62,092 nucleotides of DNA from Bacteroidales bacterium (GCA_028707695.1 JAQWAL010000007.1:1-62092), one strand, 5' to 3'; shown: positions 1 through 9,129, numbered from the stretch's first letter. Made by a program: numbers and translations. The notes: a model not told the origin generated them from the sequence alone.

Positions 1-20
1 TAATTGTTGCTAAATATAAT

Positions 21-28
21 TAACTTTG
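21..28 (+). promoter_or_regulatory. -7 promoter element of lptD
   Basis: TAACTTTG matches the Bacteroidetes -7 consensus TAnnTTTG. The matching -33 TTTG would fall at or before base 1, so it cannot be checked. The spacing gives a leader of roughly 35-40 nt before the proposed TTG start. Confidence 0.55.
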
Positions 29-71
29 TGGGTCACAAATGTAACACATTTTTGTTAAACCTTATACCATT

Positions 72-2801
72 TTGGTTTTGAGAAAAAAGATCTTGCTCTC
101 CCTTTTTGTGCTTGTTTGCTCTCTTGTTAGTGGGGGTGCTGAGGCGCGTGATATATGGAGCTACAAGTTTGGTAAACAGGATACAACCATTAAGACAACA
201 CCCGATTCCTCCAAGTTGGTCCAAATAGATACTTCTAATATAAAAAGAGCTGATTCCCTTAATATTATCTCTGCAGATTCTGTAAAGAAAAAGGGTTCTC
301 TGCTGTATCCGGCTTTCTCCGGCGCAAAGGATTCCATAGTAGAAGATTTTTCCGGCGGTGAGCGGATGATATATTATTACGGAGATGTGAACGTCAAGTA
401 CGGGAACCTGGAACTCAAGTCTGCATATATGGCTTACAATATGAAAACCAATACGGTTTTTGCTTCCGGCATCAAGGATACTGCCGGGGTCTTGCAAGGT
501 AAGCCAGAGATGACTGAGGGTACGGAAAAATATACCATGGAGACGGTATATTATAATTTTGACTCCAAAAAGGCCTTGATTAGTAATATGATAACACAGG
601 AGGCAGAGGGGTTCCTGCATGGTGACAGATTGAAAAAGATGCCTGATAATTCAATCAATATTTCGGGAGGAAAATACACCACTTGTGACCATGAGCATCC
701 CCATTTTTACCTTCAGCTTACTAATGCCAAGGTTGTGACTCAACCAAACAGAAGCACTGTTTTTGGCCCTGCATACATGGTGCTGGAAGATGTCCCGACT
801 CCCTTTGCTTTACCCTTTGGATTTGTTCCAAACCAGATGACAAGGGCCAGCGGCATTTTGATCCCTACTTTCAATGATGAGGCTTCCAGAGGCTTTTCTC
901 TCAAGGGGCTTGGTTACTATTTTGTATTGGGGGACCATTTTGATGTTACCTTGACAGGTGACATTTATACCCTTGGTTCTTGGAATGCAATGCTCACTTC
1001 GCGTTACAGGAAACGTTACAAATACAATGGGGACCTTAGCATCAACTATTCTGTAAACCAGGTGGGTGAGCAGGGTGCTCCCGATTTTTACCAGTCCAAG
1101 GATTTCTCTGTCAGGTGGAGCCATTCACAGGACGCCAAAGCACGTCCCGGGACTTCATTCAGGGCTTCGGTCAATTTTGCCACCCCTATGAACGACAGGT
1201 TCAACTCCTATGATATACAGCAAAGCCTCCAGAACCAGATATCATCTTCCATCTCTTATGGCAAGACTTTCCAGGGGACACCTTTTTCGCTCTCTGCAAA
1301 TATATTGCATAGCCAGAATTCTTTGGACAGTTCGTATGCTTTTACTGTTCCAAACTTCACCTTCACAATGAACCGGATATTTCCTTTCAAAAGGAAAGAT
1401 GCTGCAGGAAAGGAGAAGTTTTATGAGAAGATCTCTTTCAACTACAGTTCCAACCTGAACAACAAGGTCAATTTCAAGGCAAGCGATTTTGGAGGTGATG
1501 ATTTCCTTTCGAAATTCAGGAGCGGGATGCAACATAATTTCCAGATTGGATTGCCGACATTCAATCTTTTCAATTACATACAGTTTTCTCCGGGAGTATC
1601 TTACGGGATGAACTGGTTTTTCCAGAAAAATGAAAAATATTACGACTCGGAAACCGGGAAGGTAGAGAGTGAAATTGGCGATATCTTTTCCCATTTTGGG
1701 GCAACTACCGATTTTGCGGCATCTCTCTCCATGGCCACTACAATTTACGGGCTTTTCAATTTTGGTCCAAGGGCAAAGCTAAGGACAATAAGGCATATGG
1801 TAAAACCGGCAGTGAGTTTCAGTTTCAGGCCGGAGCAGGGGACGCCATCCAATGGATACAGGACCTTGAGGTATATAGACAATAGCGGTGTGGAGCAGGA
1901 GAGGGAGTACAATATATATGAGAGTTTGTTGTATGGCTATCCATCCAAAGGTAGCAGTGCTTCTATGAGTTTCTCTTTGGGAAACAATTTTGAAGCAAAG
2001 GTTGTGAGCAAGACAGATACTACCGATGGCGGCCTCAAGAAAATCAAACTGATAGATAACCTAAATTTTGCCAGTTCCTATAATTTCCTTGCCGATTCCA
2101 TGAAACTTGCAAATATCTCTGCAAGCATGAGTACAACCATATTCGGGTCGTTGGCATTCAATGCAAATGCTAACCTGGACCCTTATGCAGTTGACAATGA
2201 CGGAAAGAGGTATAACAAGCTGAATTTTTTGGAGCACGGGTTGGGCCATTTGGCCCGCTTGACAAATGCCAGTGCCTCCTTTTCGTATCAGTTTTCCGGT
2301 AAAGGAAGCAGGAGGGGGGCAGGAAAAGGCCTTCCCGATGGCAAGCCCAAGGATGGGTCGCAATATGTAAGGGTATACAACCACCCTGTTACAGGGGAGT
2401 ATATTCCCGGAGGCTGGGTTTATTATCTGGATCCTGACAATCCCTGGTCGGTGAATGTGAACTACAACTACTCCTACAGCAAGTCCTATTCAAATGTGGG
2501 AGGTGTTCTCAATACAAAACACAACCATACCCAGACATTGGGTATCTCTGCCCAGGCTAGCCTTGGGAAGGATTTGAGTATCAATGTAAACACTGGAATA
2601 GACCTTATGAAGATGGCCCTTACCACTACCCAGTTGAGTGCCACATATGACCTGCACTGTTTTACAATGTCTGTTTCATGGGTGCCATCCGGAATGTGGG
2701 AGAGCTGGAGTTTCAGGATAAATGCCAAGGCATCTGCACTCGCAGATTTGTTGCAGTACAAGAAAAACGCAAGTTACTGGGACAGGGGCCAAGGTTTTTG
2801 A
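72..2801 (+). CDS. lptD: LPS-assembly outer membrane protein LptD (OstA family)
   Basis: This is a 909-residue outer-membrane protein that resembles LptD, the beta-barrel that inserts lipopolysaccharide into the outer leaflet of the outer membrane. An N-terminal signal peptide (about residues 1-25, ending GGAEA) is followed by an OstA-like beta-jellyroll segment (about residues 100-190, beginning YYYGDVNVKYGN). The rest is a long Tyr/Asn/Ser-rich barrel with alternating aromatic strands. The frame is closed by a stop at 42-44 and has no ATG near the signal peptide, so the start is TTG at 72 or, equally possible, TTG at 78. ridA follows 36 nt downstream on the same strand. The family call rests on overall architecture and the OstA-like segment; a generic large barrel protein is the alternative. 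Confidence 0.8.
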   Translation: MVLRKKILLSLFVLVCSLVSGGAEARDIWSYKFGKQDTTIKTTPDSSKLVQIDTSNIKRADSLNIISADSVKKKGSLLYPAFSGAKDSIVEDFSGGERMIYYYGDVNVKYGNLELKSAYMAYNMKTNTVFASGIKDTAGVLQGKPEMTEGTEKYTMETVYYNFDSKKALISNMITQEAEGFLHGDRLKKMPDNSINISGGKYTTCDHEHPHFYLQLTNAKVVTQPNRSTVFGPAYMVLEDVPTPFALPFGFVPNQMTRASGILIPTFNDEASRGFSLKGLGYYFVLGDHFDVTLTGDIYTLGSWNAMLTSRYRKRYKYNGDLSINYSVNQVGEQGAPDFYQSKDFSVRWSHSQDAKARPGTSFRASVNFATPMNDRFNSYDIQQSLQNQISSSISYGKTFQGTPFSLSANILHSQNSLDSSYAFTVPNFTFTMNRIFPFKRKDAAGKEKFYEKISFNYSSNLNNKVNFKASDFGGDDFLSKFRSGMQHNFQIGLPTFNLFNYIQFSPGVSYGMNWFFQKNEKYYDSETGKVESEIGDIFSHFGATTDFAASLSMATTIYGLFNFGPRAKLRTIRHMVKPAVSFSFRPEQGTPSNGYRTLRYIDNSGVEQEREYNIYESLLYGYPSKGSSASMSFSLGNNFEAKVVSKTDTTDGGLKKIKLIDNLNFASSYNFLADSMKLANISASMSTTIFGSLAFNANANLDPYAVDNDGKRYNKLNFLEHGLGHLARLTNASASFSYQFSGKGSRRGAGKGLPDGKPKDGSQYVRVYNHPVTGEYIPGGWVYYLDPDNPWSVNVNYNYSYSKSYSNVGGVLNTKHNHTQTLGISAQASLGKDLSINVNTGIDLMKMALTTTQLSATYDLHCFTMSVSWVPSGMWESWSFRINAKASALADLLQYKKNASYWDRGQGF

Positions 2802-2843
2802 TTTTGACAGTACTATAAATTCAATAAACTAAAATTAATGATT

Positions 2844-3221
2844 ATGAAAAAAGTTATTGCTACAGAGAAAGCGCCAAAAGCTGTAGGTCCTTACAGCCAG
2901 GCGGTGGAGGCAAACGGCTTCCTTTATGTGTCGGGTCAACTGCCGGTTGATGCAAATACTGGTGAATTTGTTGCCGGAGGAGTAAAAGAACAGGCCAAAC
3001 AGGTTTTGGAAAATATTGGTTATATACTTCAAGAGGCCGGCTATAGCTTCCAGGATGTTGTCAAGTCTACGGTATACCTTACCAATATGGCCGATTTTGC
3101 CGTTATGAACGAGGTTTATGCAACATTCTACAAAGAACCATACCCTGCACGTGTAGCTTTCGCTGTTGTTGGTTTGCCAAAGGGTGCGTTGATAGAGATA
3201 GATGTGATAGCATCTAAATAA
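2844..3221 (+). CDS. ridA: RidA family reactive imine/enamine deaminase
   Basis: A 125-residue YjgF/YER057c/UK114 protein. The family hydrolyses reactive enamines and imines such as 2-aminoacrylate produced by PLP enzymes, and forms trimers in the cytoplasm. Visible signatures are KAPKAVGPYSQAV near the N terminus, VSGQLPVD in the middle and PARVAFAVVGLPKGALIEID near the C terminus, which contains the conserved arginine and the ligand-contact glutamate. An in-frame ATG lies two codons upstream (2838), but the start at 2844 (MKKVIATEK) matches the usual family N terminus. It lies just downstream of lptD, and an intrinsic terminator follows at 3251. Confidence 0.93.
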   Translation: MKKVIATEKAPKAVGPYSQAVEANGFLYVSGQLPVDANTGEFVAGGVKEQAKQVLENIGYILQEAGYSFQDVVKSTVYLTNMADFAVMNEVYATFYKEPYPARVAFAVVGLPKGALIEIDVIASK

Positions 3222-3250
3222 ACATTGAAATTGGCATGGTAATTGTCATT

Positions 3251-3278
3251 GAAAGTGGGGTAAATCTCCACTTTTTTT
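3251..3278 (+). terminator. Intrinsic terminator of ridA (lptD-ridA unit)
   Basis: AAAGTGG and CCACTTT form a stem with a short loop, followed by an uninterrupted run of T. It lies 30 nt after the ridA stop codon and just upstream of the rho promoter. Confidence 0.8.
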
Positions 3279-3306
3279 GTTTTTTTGTATAAAATGATTA
3301 TTTTTG
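3276..3306 (+). promoter_or_regulatory. Promoter of rho
   Basis: A TTTG box at 3276-3279 and TATTTTTG (TAnnTTTG) at 3299-3306 are separated by exactly 19 bp, the Bacteroidetes spacing. The -33 box overlaps the T-run of the ridA terminator. The predicted leader to the rho start is about 55 nt. Confidence 0.75.
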
Positions 3307-3365
3307 TGAGACATTTACACACTCTATATTCATAGGGGATAATTCACATCCACACAAATAAATTG

Positions 3366-5294
3366 ATGTACGACATACTAGAATTAAGCAAGAAAAGTCA
3401 GGAAGAGCTTGTTGCCATTGCAAATGACTTGAATATTGCCAAAGCTAAAAGTTTTTCCAAGGAAGACCTGGTTTACGAAATATTAGATGAACAAGCCAAA
3501 GTTGGCAGCAAATCGTCTGAAGGGCCAATCAGGCGGCCGGTAGTGAAACGTGAGCCAAGGGGCAGGCAACCAAAGAAGGTTGAGGCCAAAGCAAAGGATA
3601 ATCAAAAGGAGAAGCAGCCGGATAAAGAAACGGACAATGTTGCAAAAAGCACCCAACCTGCTAAGGTGCAAAATCAAAAGCCCCCAACGGCAAAACAAAA
3701 AGAGCAACCTCCCAAAACACAATCTCCCAAAACACAACCGTCAAATTCACAAACGGCTAATCCAAAGGAACAACTTCCGAAAGATAATCTTCCAAAAGAG
3801 CATTCGCTACCATCTTCGGGACAACCTAACGCATCAAGCGACAATACAATAAAAAAAGAGTCACCCGAAAACAAACAGGATAAAAACCAGGACAAACAAC
3901 TTCGTTCCAGGAGGGGCCGTAAGAGCACCAAAGGAACCGAAACGGGTGTTCTTACCGAGCAAGATACCAAGAAAACACCAATAGCTAAAGCTCCGGAAAA
4001 GGAGGGTTCGGCCATAATTGATCCTGCAAGAAAACAGGAAACCAAGGTTGTTCAGGAAAACAAACCTTCGGATGAACAAAAAGCTGGTAACAATAACAAT
4101 AATAATAACAATAACCAGGAGAAAGGGAACAACAACCGCAGGGGTGAGAACCCGCAAAAACCAAAGTTTGAGTTTGAGGGGATAGTGGACGCTACCGGTG
4201 TATTGGAAATAATGCCTGACGGTTATGGTTTCTTGAGGTCGTCCGATTACAACTACCTTAACTCTCCCGACGATATTTACGTATCCCAGTCGCAAATCAA
4301 ATTATATGGTTTGAAAACAGGTGATACTTTGATAGGTGAAATAAGGCCGCCAAAAGAGGGCGACAAATATTTCCCTTTGGTAAAGGTAAAGCAGATAAAC
4401 GGAAGGAACCCTGAATTCATTAGGGACCGTGTGCCTTTTGACTTTTTGACTCCGCTCTTTCCGAATGAGAAATTCGATATAACATCCAAAGGGCACAATA
4501 ACTTGTCTGCAAGGGTTGTGGATTTATTTGCACCTATCGGCAAAGGCCAAAGGGGGTTGATTGTAGCGCAGCCAAAAACAGGAAAGACTGTTTTGCTCAA
4601 AGATATTGCAAATGCCATTGCCGACAACCATCCAGAGGTTTACATGATTGTCCTTCTCATTGATGAGAGGCCGGAAGAGGTTACGGATATGTCCAGGAGT
4701 GTGAAGGCAGAGGTTATTGCATCGACTTTTGACGAGCCTGCAGAGAGGCACGTGAAGGTTGCCAATATAGTATTGGAGAAAGCCAAAAGACTTGTCGAAT
4801 GTGGCCATGATGTTGTGATATTGCTGGATTCAATAACCCGTCTTGCACGTGCTTTCAATACCGTTCAACCAGCATCGGGTAAGGTACTCAGCGGGGGAGT
4901 GGATGCAAATGCGCTTCACAAACCAAAAAGGTTTTTCGGGGCTGCAAGGAACATAGAGAACGGTGGTTCACTTACAATCCTTGCAACGGCTCTTACAGAA
5001 ACCGGATCCAAAATGGACGATGTTATTTTTGAGGAGTTCAAAGGTACAGGAAACATGGAATTGCAACTTGACAGGAAGCTTTCCAACAAACGGGTATTCC
5101 CTGCTGTGGATGTAACCTTGAGTAGTACCCGAAGGGAAGATTTGTTGTTTGACAAGGAGACTCTCAACAGGATCTGGATCCTCAGGAATTACCTGGCAGA
5201 TATGAATTCCGTGGAAGCCATGGAGTTCATGAAAAGCAGGCTGCTTCGCACAGAAAACAATACCGAGTTCTTGCTTTCCATGAATGGAGAATAG
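3366..5294 (+). CDS. rho: Transcription termination factor Rho with long disordered insert
   Basis: Rho is the hexameric RNA-dependent ATPase that terminates transcription. The protein has 642 residues against about 420 in E. coli. Residues 1-50 form the Rho N-terminal helical domain. Residues about 50-265 are a low-complexity K/Q/P/N/E-rich insert that includes a run of nine Asn. The cold-shock-like RNA-binding domain lies at about 268-345, with the usual MPDGYGFLR. The ATPase has Walker A AQPKTGKT near residue 401 and Walker [15 protein letters not shown] near 482. An upstream TTG at 3363 precedes the ATG; MYDILEL is the normal family start. Bacteroidetes Rho proteins typically carry such inserts. 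The gene has its own promoter, and its terminator probably lies inside the convergent downstream gene (5367-5394). Confidence 0.97.
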   Translation: MYDILELSKKSQEELVAIANDLNIAKAKSFSKEDLVYEILDEQAKVGSKSSEGPIRRPVVKREPRGRQPKKVEAKAKDNQKEKQPDKETDNVAKSTQPAKVQNQKPPTAKQKEQPPKTQSPKTQPSNSQTANPKEQLPKDNLPKEHSLPSSGQPNASSDNTIKKESPENKQDKNQDKQLRSRRGRKSTKGTETGVLTEQDTKKTPIAKAPEKEGSAIIDPARKQETKVVQENKPSDEQKAGNNNNNNNNNQEKGNNNRRGENPQKPKFEFEGIVDATGVLEIMPDGYGFLRSSDYNYLNSPDDIYVSQSQIKLYGLKTGDTLIGEIRPPKEGDKYFPLVKVKQINGRNPEFIRDRVPFDFLTPLFPNEKFDITSKGHNNLSARVVDLFAPIGKGQRGLIVAQPKTGKTVLLKDIANAIADNHPEVYMIVLLIDERPEEVTDMSRSVKAEVIASTFDEPAERHVKVANIVLEKAKRLVECGHDVVILLDSITRLARAFNTVQPASGKVLSGGVDANALHKPKRFFGAARNIENGGSLTILATALTETGSKMDDVIFEEFKGTGNMELQLDRKLSNKRVFPAVDVTLSSTRREDLLFDKETLNRIWILRNYLADMNSVEAMEFMKSRLLRTENNTEFLLSMNGE

Positions 5295-5309
5295 GTTGTT
5301 TGGCTGGTG

Positions 5310-6545
5310 TTATAAACCTGCCAGATGAAGCAATATACCTACAGACAGGCCAATGATCATATTTATAAGCTTTGCTTTTGCAAAGCTTTTTTTACTTTCT
5401 GCCAGCAGAGGAAGTGCGGTGTGGCCATCTTGTACTATTGAGCTGGCAAGCAGAACACTGAAAGGAACTATTCCTGCGGCAAAGAGGGAAATGAACACCA
5501 TATGCGGGCCGGATTCCGGAATGAGGCCAATAAGAACTGCCAATAAAATGACCAAGTAGATGTTCCCGGCAACCCACTCTTCAAGATGAAGGAACTGCAT
5601 GCCATAATGAATCATGAGCAAAGCCCCGAATGTCCATAGGAATATGGGCTTCAAATGTTTTTTTACCACATGGTTCCATAAATGTTCCTTAATGAAGTGC
5701 TCACTAGCTTTTGCCGTCATGAACAAGACAATGATACTGAGACCTGCAAACAGAAGGTTTATCCACCTTTCGCTAAAGATATCGAACTGAGCGTGGTTGT
5801 GCAGAGTGTCATGTGTATGTTCGTTGCCAATAGTAGTTTCATGTTCATGATCGTGTTCATGGTCGTGATCCTGGATGCAAACCCTGGAATCATCCTCTGC
5901 AAGTGTTTGAATTGAGTAGGCTTGTCCTGTCTGGACAGTGCTTTCTGCTTCTTGTACATGTGCAGAGTGGTCATGTTCCAGAATGCCAAATATTACAGCG
6001 GAAATGAAAAGGGCTATACCTGCCATAATAAATGCCCTCTCTTTGGTCATCTTTGTTAGTCCGGTTTTGAAGGAGTGGTTAAAGATATTTGTTTTGGAAT
6101 GCTTGTGAGTGTCACAGCAATCTTGGTGGATTTCGTAATGTTCCGGATTGAAAGGGGCTACCTGTTTTTTAACAAACCTGTCTGTTACAAGACCTGCTAC
6201 AATGCCTATTACAAAAAGCAGTGCAAACAGCAAGAGCGCTGTTTTGGGAATCATAGCCATGACAATGAATGCCTCGTCTCCGGAGGAGGCAATCATCATG
6301 GCCACCAAAGCACCAAAACTCAATAGTTTATGGGTATATAGGGAGACAACAGCAAACCCACCCACACATCCCGGGACCAGACCTAGTGCTGCAGCCAGGA
6401 ACACCTGTTTCACAGAAGAGTTCCTGAGTTTGCGGAAACTCTCTCCATGGGAGTGTATGTTGATATATTCTATTAGGATCATCATTATCATGACCAATCC
6501 TGTAATGAGGATACTGTTTTTTAGAGCCTCCAGTAGTGTATGCAT
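5310..6545 (-). CDS. Putative 10TM heavy-metal exporter (ArsP_2-like) with His-rich loop
   Basis: A 411-residue polytopic inner-membrane protein of the family annotated as putative manganese transporter/10TM heavy-metal exporter. About ten hydrophobic segments are arranged as two halves. Between them lies a soluble loop with a Cys-Cys/His patch (CCDTHKH, residues about 143-149) and a very His/Asp/Glu-rich stretch (residues about 225-252, repeated DHEH) suited to binding divalent metal. It starts with ATG and is the last gene of a - strand run after the DUF1573 protein and meaB, with an 18-nt gap. The metal cannot be told from sequence: manganese, cobalt, nickel and zinc are all possible. The gene converges on rho with 15 bp between stops, and its 3' part contains the rho terminator. 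Confidence 0.8.
   Translation of the reverse strand: MHTLLEALKNSILITGLVMIMMILIEYINIHSHGESFRKLRNSSVKQVFLAAALGLVPGCVGGFAVVSLYTHKLLSFGALVAMMIASSGDEAFIVMAMIPKTALLLFALLFVIGIVAGLVTDRFVKKQVAPFNPEHYEIHQDCCDTHKHSKTNIFNHSFKTGLTKMTKERAFIMAGIALFISAVIFGILEHDHSAHVQEAESTVQTGQAYSIQTLAEDDSRVCIQDHDHEHDHEHETTIGNEHTHDTLHNHAQFDIFSERWINLLFAGLSIIVLFMTAKASEHFIKEHLWNHVVKKHLKPIFLWTFGALLMIHYGMQFLHLEEWVAGNIYLVILLAVLIGLIPESGPHMVFISLFAAGIVPFSVLLASSIVQDGHTALPLLAESKKSFAKAKLINMIIGLSVGILLHLAGL
5367..5394 (+). terminator. Probable rho terminator inside the convergent gene
   Basis: AAGCTTTGC, a TTTT loop and GCAAAGCTT form a perfect 9-bp stem followed by T7 on the + strand, 73 nt past the rho stop. The same bases encode KKSFAKAKL near the C terminus of the opposing metal-exporter gene. 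On the - strand the stem is not followed by T residues. Confidence 0.8.
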
Positions 6546-6562
6546 GTTTTGAATGGTTAGGT

Positions 6563-7657
6563 TTATTGGTTACGTGATGATAAATATTTTTCCATCAGTT
6601 CTGTGGCTGCAGAAAACGAACTGATTTCGCCTTCCAGCACCTTCTCTTCGAAAATCTTGAGGTTCTCTTTGATAACATCGCTTTCGTAAAACCTGTGTTT
6701 GAGCCCTTCCTGTATTGTCTCGTACATCCAGTAACTGGCTTGCTCCCTCCTCCTGTGGAGGAAATAACCGTTTTGTTTTGTCAACTCCATGTACTCGTTG
6801 ATTTTTTCCAGGACATCTTCCAAACCCTGTTTTGTGACAGATGATGTTGTAAGGGCAGTGGGCACCCATCCCGAATCTGTTGGAGGGAAGAGGTGCAGGG
6901 CATTTTTGTACAACGCTTTTGCCAAGGTGGCCTTCTCTATGTTGTTACCATCCGATTTTGTGATTGCAATCAAATCGGACATCTCCATGATTCCCCTTTT
7001 TATACCTTGCAATTCATCTCCTGCTCCTGCTAGCATCAAAAGCAAAAAGAAATCACTCATTGAGTGTACTGCAGTCTCCGATTGTCCAACCCCAACAGTT
7101 TCTATGAATATAACATCGTAGCCTGCAGCTTCGCATAAGATTATGCTCTCCCTTGTTTTCCTTGCGACTCCACCCAGGGATCCCCCGCTTGGGCTTGGCC
7201 TGATGAATGCATTTGGATCGTTGCAGAGAGTTTCCATACGGGTTTTGTCCCCGAGTATGCTCCCTTTGCTCTTTTCACTGCTTGGGTCAATGGCAAGGAC
7301 AGCCAGTTTGTGCCCTTTGTTTGTTATCAAAGAACCAAATGACTCTATGAATGTGCTTTTTCCGGCACCGGGTACTCCTGTTATACCTATCCTAATGGAA
7401 TCAACAGCGTGGGGAAGGCATTTGGAAATTATGTTTTGAGCGATTTTCCTGTGGTCTGGCCTTGAACTCTCTATTAATGTTATAGCCTGTCCAAGGACAG
7501 ATGTACTACCTTTCAAAATCCCCTCTACATATTCATCTTCACTCAGGAGCCTGTATTTGTTTTTTTTGTAAAAATTCTTGATGTAAGGATTGACAATTGG
7601 TGGTTGTTCAATACCATTGTTCACTTTGAGTGCGCTGTCAAAAGTATTCTCTTGCAT
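6563..7657 (-). CDS. meaB: Methylmalonyl-CoA mutase-associated GTPase MeaB
   Basis: A 364-residue G3E-type P-loop GTPase. MeaB is the chaperone that gates adenosylcobalamin loading and protects methylmalonyl-CoA mutase. Visible motifs are the Walker A GVPGAGKST, the switch segment with DPSS and the GSILGDKTRM stretch typical of the family, the E-T-V-G-V-G-Q-S-E motif, and a guanine-specificity motif TKSD in place of NKxD. A C-terminal helical dimerisation arm follows. The mutase genes are not in the window. The gene sits 17 nt after the DUF1573 gene and 17 nt before the metal exporter, suggesting one transcript. Confidence 0.95.
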   Translation of the reverse strand: MQENTFDSALKVNNGIEQPPIVNPYIKNFYKKNKYRLLSEDEYVEGILKGSTSVLGQAITLIESSRPDHRKIAQNIISKCLPHAVDSIRIGITGVPGAGKSTFIESFGSLITNKGHKLAVLAIDPSSEKSKGSILGDKTRMETLCNDPNAFIRPSPSGGSLGGVARKTRESIILCEAAGYDVIFIETVGVGQSETAVHSMSDFFLLLMLAGAGDELQGIKRGIMEMSDLIAITKSDGNNIEKATLAKALYKNALHLFPPTDSGWVPTALTTSSVTKQGLEDVLEKINEYMELTKQNGYFLHRRREQASYWMYETIQEGLKHRFYESDVIKENLKIFEEKVLEGEISSFSAATELMEKYLSSRNQ

Positions 7658-7674
7658 TACAAATTTGAATTTAG

Positions 7675-8760
7675 CTACCTGGTAACATTTCCACTTATAA
7701 TAAAGTTCATTACAGGCCTGGCCGGGGAGTTGCTTATGATGGACAATATATAGGACTTCTCTCCGAACTCTCCGGTTGTATCCAGTGTGACATCTACTTT
7801 TGTGTTACCGCCAGGTTTGATTTGACCAGGATAGGTTATCTTAATTTTCTTATGTTCGGATTCTATTTTCCTTATCATGAGGTTGGACCTGCCAAGGTTC
7901 CTGAGGTTAAATGAAAAGGTTACAATTTCTCCTGCTTTTACTTTCCCGAAATCGTAACTGGAGCTGCCGGCCATTGGTAATGGGGCATTTTCCCTGTCTT
8001 TTTGTGACATGCCGGAGAAGTTGTCCCGGATTGAACCATATATTGGAAATGTTTTGTTGGTGACCTCTTTTTTGTTTACCAATATTTTGGTCATGAAGTA
8101 TGTCTTTCCCCAGTTGCCGGATTGTTTGGTGTCTACTGTGATTTGAAGGTTGCCCTTTTGTCCCGGCTTCAAAGTTTCCGGCTCTGCCTTTATTTGAAGT
8201 CCTTTTGTTTGCGGAAGGAATTCTATTGTTATATTCCCGTTGGTTGTGTTGGCAACGGCAATGTTTTCTGTAACAACCGCACCCATTGCAATATTGCCCA
8301 AATTAAGGTATGCCTTCCTGAAGGATAACCCGTTGAAATTTTCCGGGAACAAATCACTCAGGGGTTTGGGTTTGTCATGGACAACTCCCCTTATCCTTAA
8401 AATCACTGGTTTTGGTTCACCTGTTATGTAAACTGTCAATGCCTTGTCAAATGGATAAGGACCTTGGTCGTTCAGGAATGTGACTTCTATGTTTCCTTTT
8501 TCTCCTGGCATTATTGGCTGTTTTGTCCATACGGGAGTAGTGCATCCGCAAGATGCAATCACGGTTTGTACAACTACCGGTTGCTTTCCGATGTTTTCGA
8601 AAACAAATGTATGTTTGTGATGCCCCGATTTGAGCATAATATCCCCGAAATCGTGGATCGTTTTGTTGAATTTTACATTTTGAGGTTGTGAATATGAGAT
8701 GGTTGCAAACAATAAGGTTGCCAGGAGAGTCAAAAGCCTTTTCTGTTGTTTTATTTTCAT
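7675..8760 (-). CDS. DUF1573 domain protein, exported
   Basis: A 361-residue exported protein with a Sec signal peptide (about residues 1-24, ending ISYSQ). It is built from three Ig-like beta modules of the DUF1573 type. The first carries the hallmark ASCGCTTPVW, and each begins with a DFG(D/K) segment. Function is unknown; the family is abundant in Bacteroidetes and resembles choice-of-anchor/ASPM-SPD-2 type beta sandwiches found in the periplasm. It is the first gene of the - strand run with meaB and the exporter. A -7 box (TATCTTTG on the - strand, 8787-8780) lies about 20 nt upstream of the ATG. Confidence 0.88.
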   Translation of the reverse strand: MKIKQQKRLLTLLATLLFATISYSQPQNVKFNKTIHDFGDIMLKSGHHKHTFVFENIGKQPVVVQTVIASCGCTTPVWTKQPIMPGEKGNIEVTFLNDQGPYPFDKALTVYITGEPKPVILRIRGVVHDKPKPLSDLFPENFNGLSFRKAYLNLGNIAMGAVVTENIAVANTTNGNITIEFLPQTKGLQIKAEPETLKPGQKGNLQITVDTKQSGNWGKTYFMTKILVNKKEVTNKTFPIYGSIRDNFSGMSQKDRENAPLPMAGSSSYDFGKVKAGEIVTFSFNLRNLGRSNLMIRKIESEHKKIKITYPGQIKPGGNTKVDVTLDTTGEFGEKSYILSIISNSPARPVMNFIISGNVTR

Positions 8761-8779
8761 ATTGCTTATAATTTTACTA

Positions 8780-8787
8780 CAAAGATA
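8780..8787 (-). promoter_or_regulatory. -7 element for DUF1573-meaB-exporter operon
   Basis: Read on the - strand this is TATCTTTG, an exact TAnnTTTG match 20 nt upstream of the DUF1573 start. No TTTG box lies at 19 bp; the nearest is at 24 bp (8812-8815), so the -33 element is poor. Confidence 0.5.
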
Positions 8788-8796
8788 CGAATTGTA

Positions 8797-8827
8797 TTTG
8801 TTCTATTGAACCAAATTCATATCTTTG
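8797..8827 (+). promoter_or_regulatory. Promoter of the ferredoxin gene
   Basis: TTTG at 8797-8800 and TATCTTTG at 8820-8827 are spaced 19 bp apart, a full Bacteroidetes consensus promoter. It lies back to back with the divergent DUF1573 -7 box, which carries the same TATCTTTG. Confidence 0.8.
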
Positions 8828-8859
8828 CAACAATCAAACCAATTTAAAACTTAGTTATA

Positions 8860-9027
8860 ATGGCTTACAAAATTTCAGATGACTGTACTGCTTGCGGAAC
8901 TTGCATTGACGAATGTCCGGTTGAAGCTATCTCTTCCGGAGATATCTATGTGATTGACCCAAATATTTGCACAGACTGTGGAACATGCGCTGATGTGTGT
9001 CCGGTTAGTGCAATCAGTCCGGAATAA
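8860..9027 (+). CDS. 2[4Fe-4S] ferredoxin (55 aa)
   Basis: A 55-residue clostridial-type ferredoxin, a small soluble carrier of low-potential electrons. Two CxxCxxCxxxCP motifs are complete: Cys 9, 12, 15, 19 and Cys 37, 40, 43, 47, each followed by Pro. The sequence starts MAYKISDDC and ends AISPE. It has a consensus promoter of its own and a very strong terminator 23 nt after the stop, so it is probably a highly expressed single-gene transcript. Likely partners are pyruvate:ferredoxin oxidoreductase or Rnf, neither of which is in the window. Confidence 0.96.
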   Translation: MAYKISDDCTACGTCIDECPVEAISSGDIYVIDPNICTDCGTCADVCPVSAISPE

Positions 9028-9049
9028 TTATCATTTCAAATGATAGAGC

Positions 9050-9085
9050 AAGGGGTTGGCCAGGTATGGCCAACCCCTTTTTTTT
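9050..9085 (+). terminator. Strong intrinsic terminator after ferredoxin
   Basis: AAGGGGTTGGCCA and TGGCCAACCCCTT form a perfect 13-bp stem with a 4-nt loop, followed by a T-run. It lies 23 nt after the ferredoxin stop. Confidence 0.95.
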
Positions 9086-9129
9086 GTGCCACCAATGGAG
9101 GGTAAGGTAACCTGGCGGTTTAGGTCAAG

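Noticed and set aside
33-620. 195-codon open frame on the - strand
   Set aside because: It lies antisense over the lptD signal peptide and OstA-like region; its residues show no family pattern and it reflects codon bias of lptD.
3674-4295. Long - strand open frames over the Rho insert
   Set aside because: They are antisense to low-complexity Lys/Gln/Pro/Asn codons and give low-complexity Phe/Leu/Ser/Cys/Val-rich sequences.
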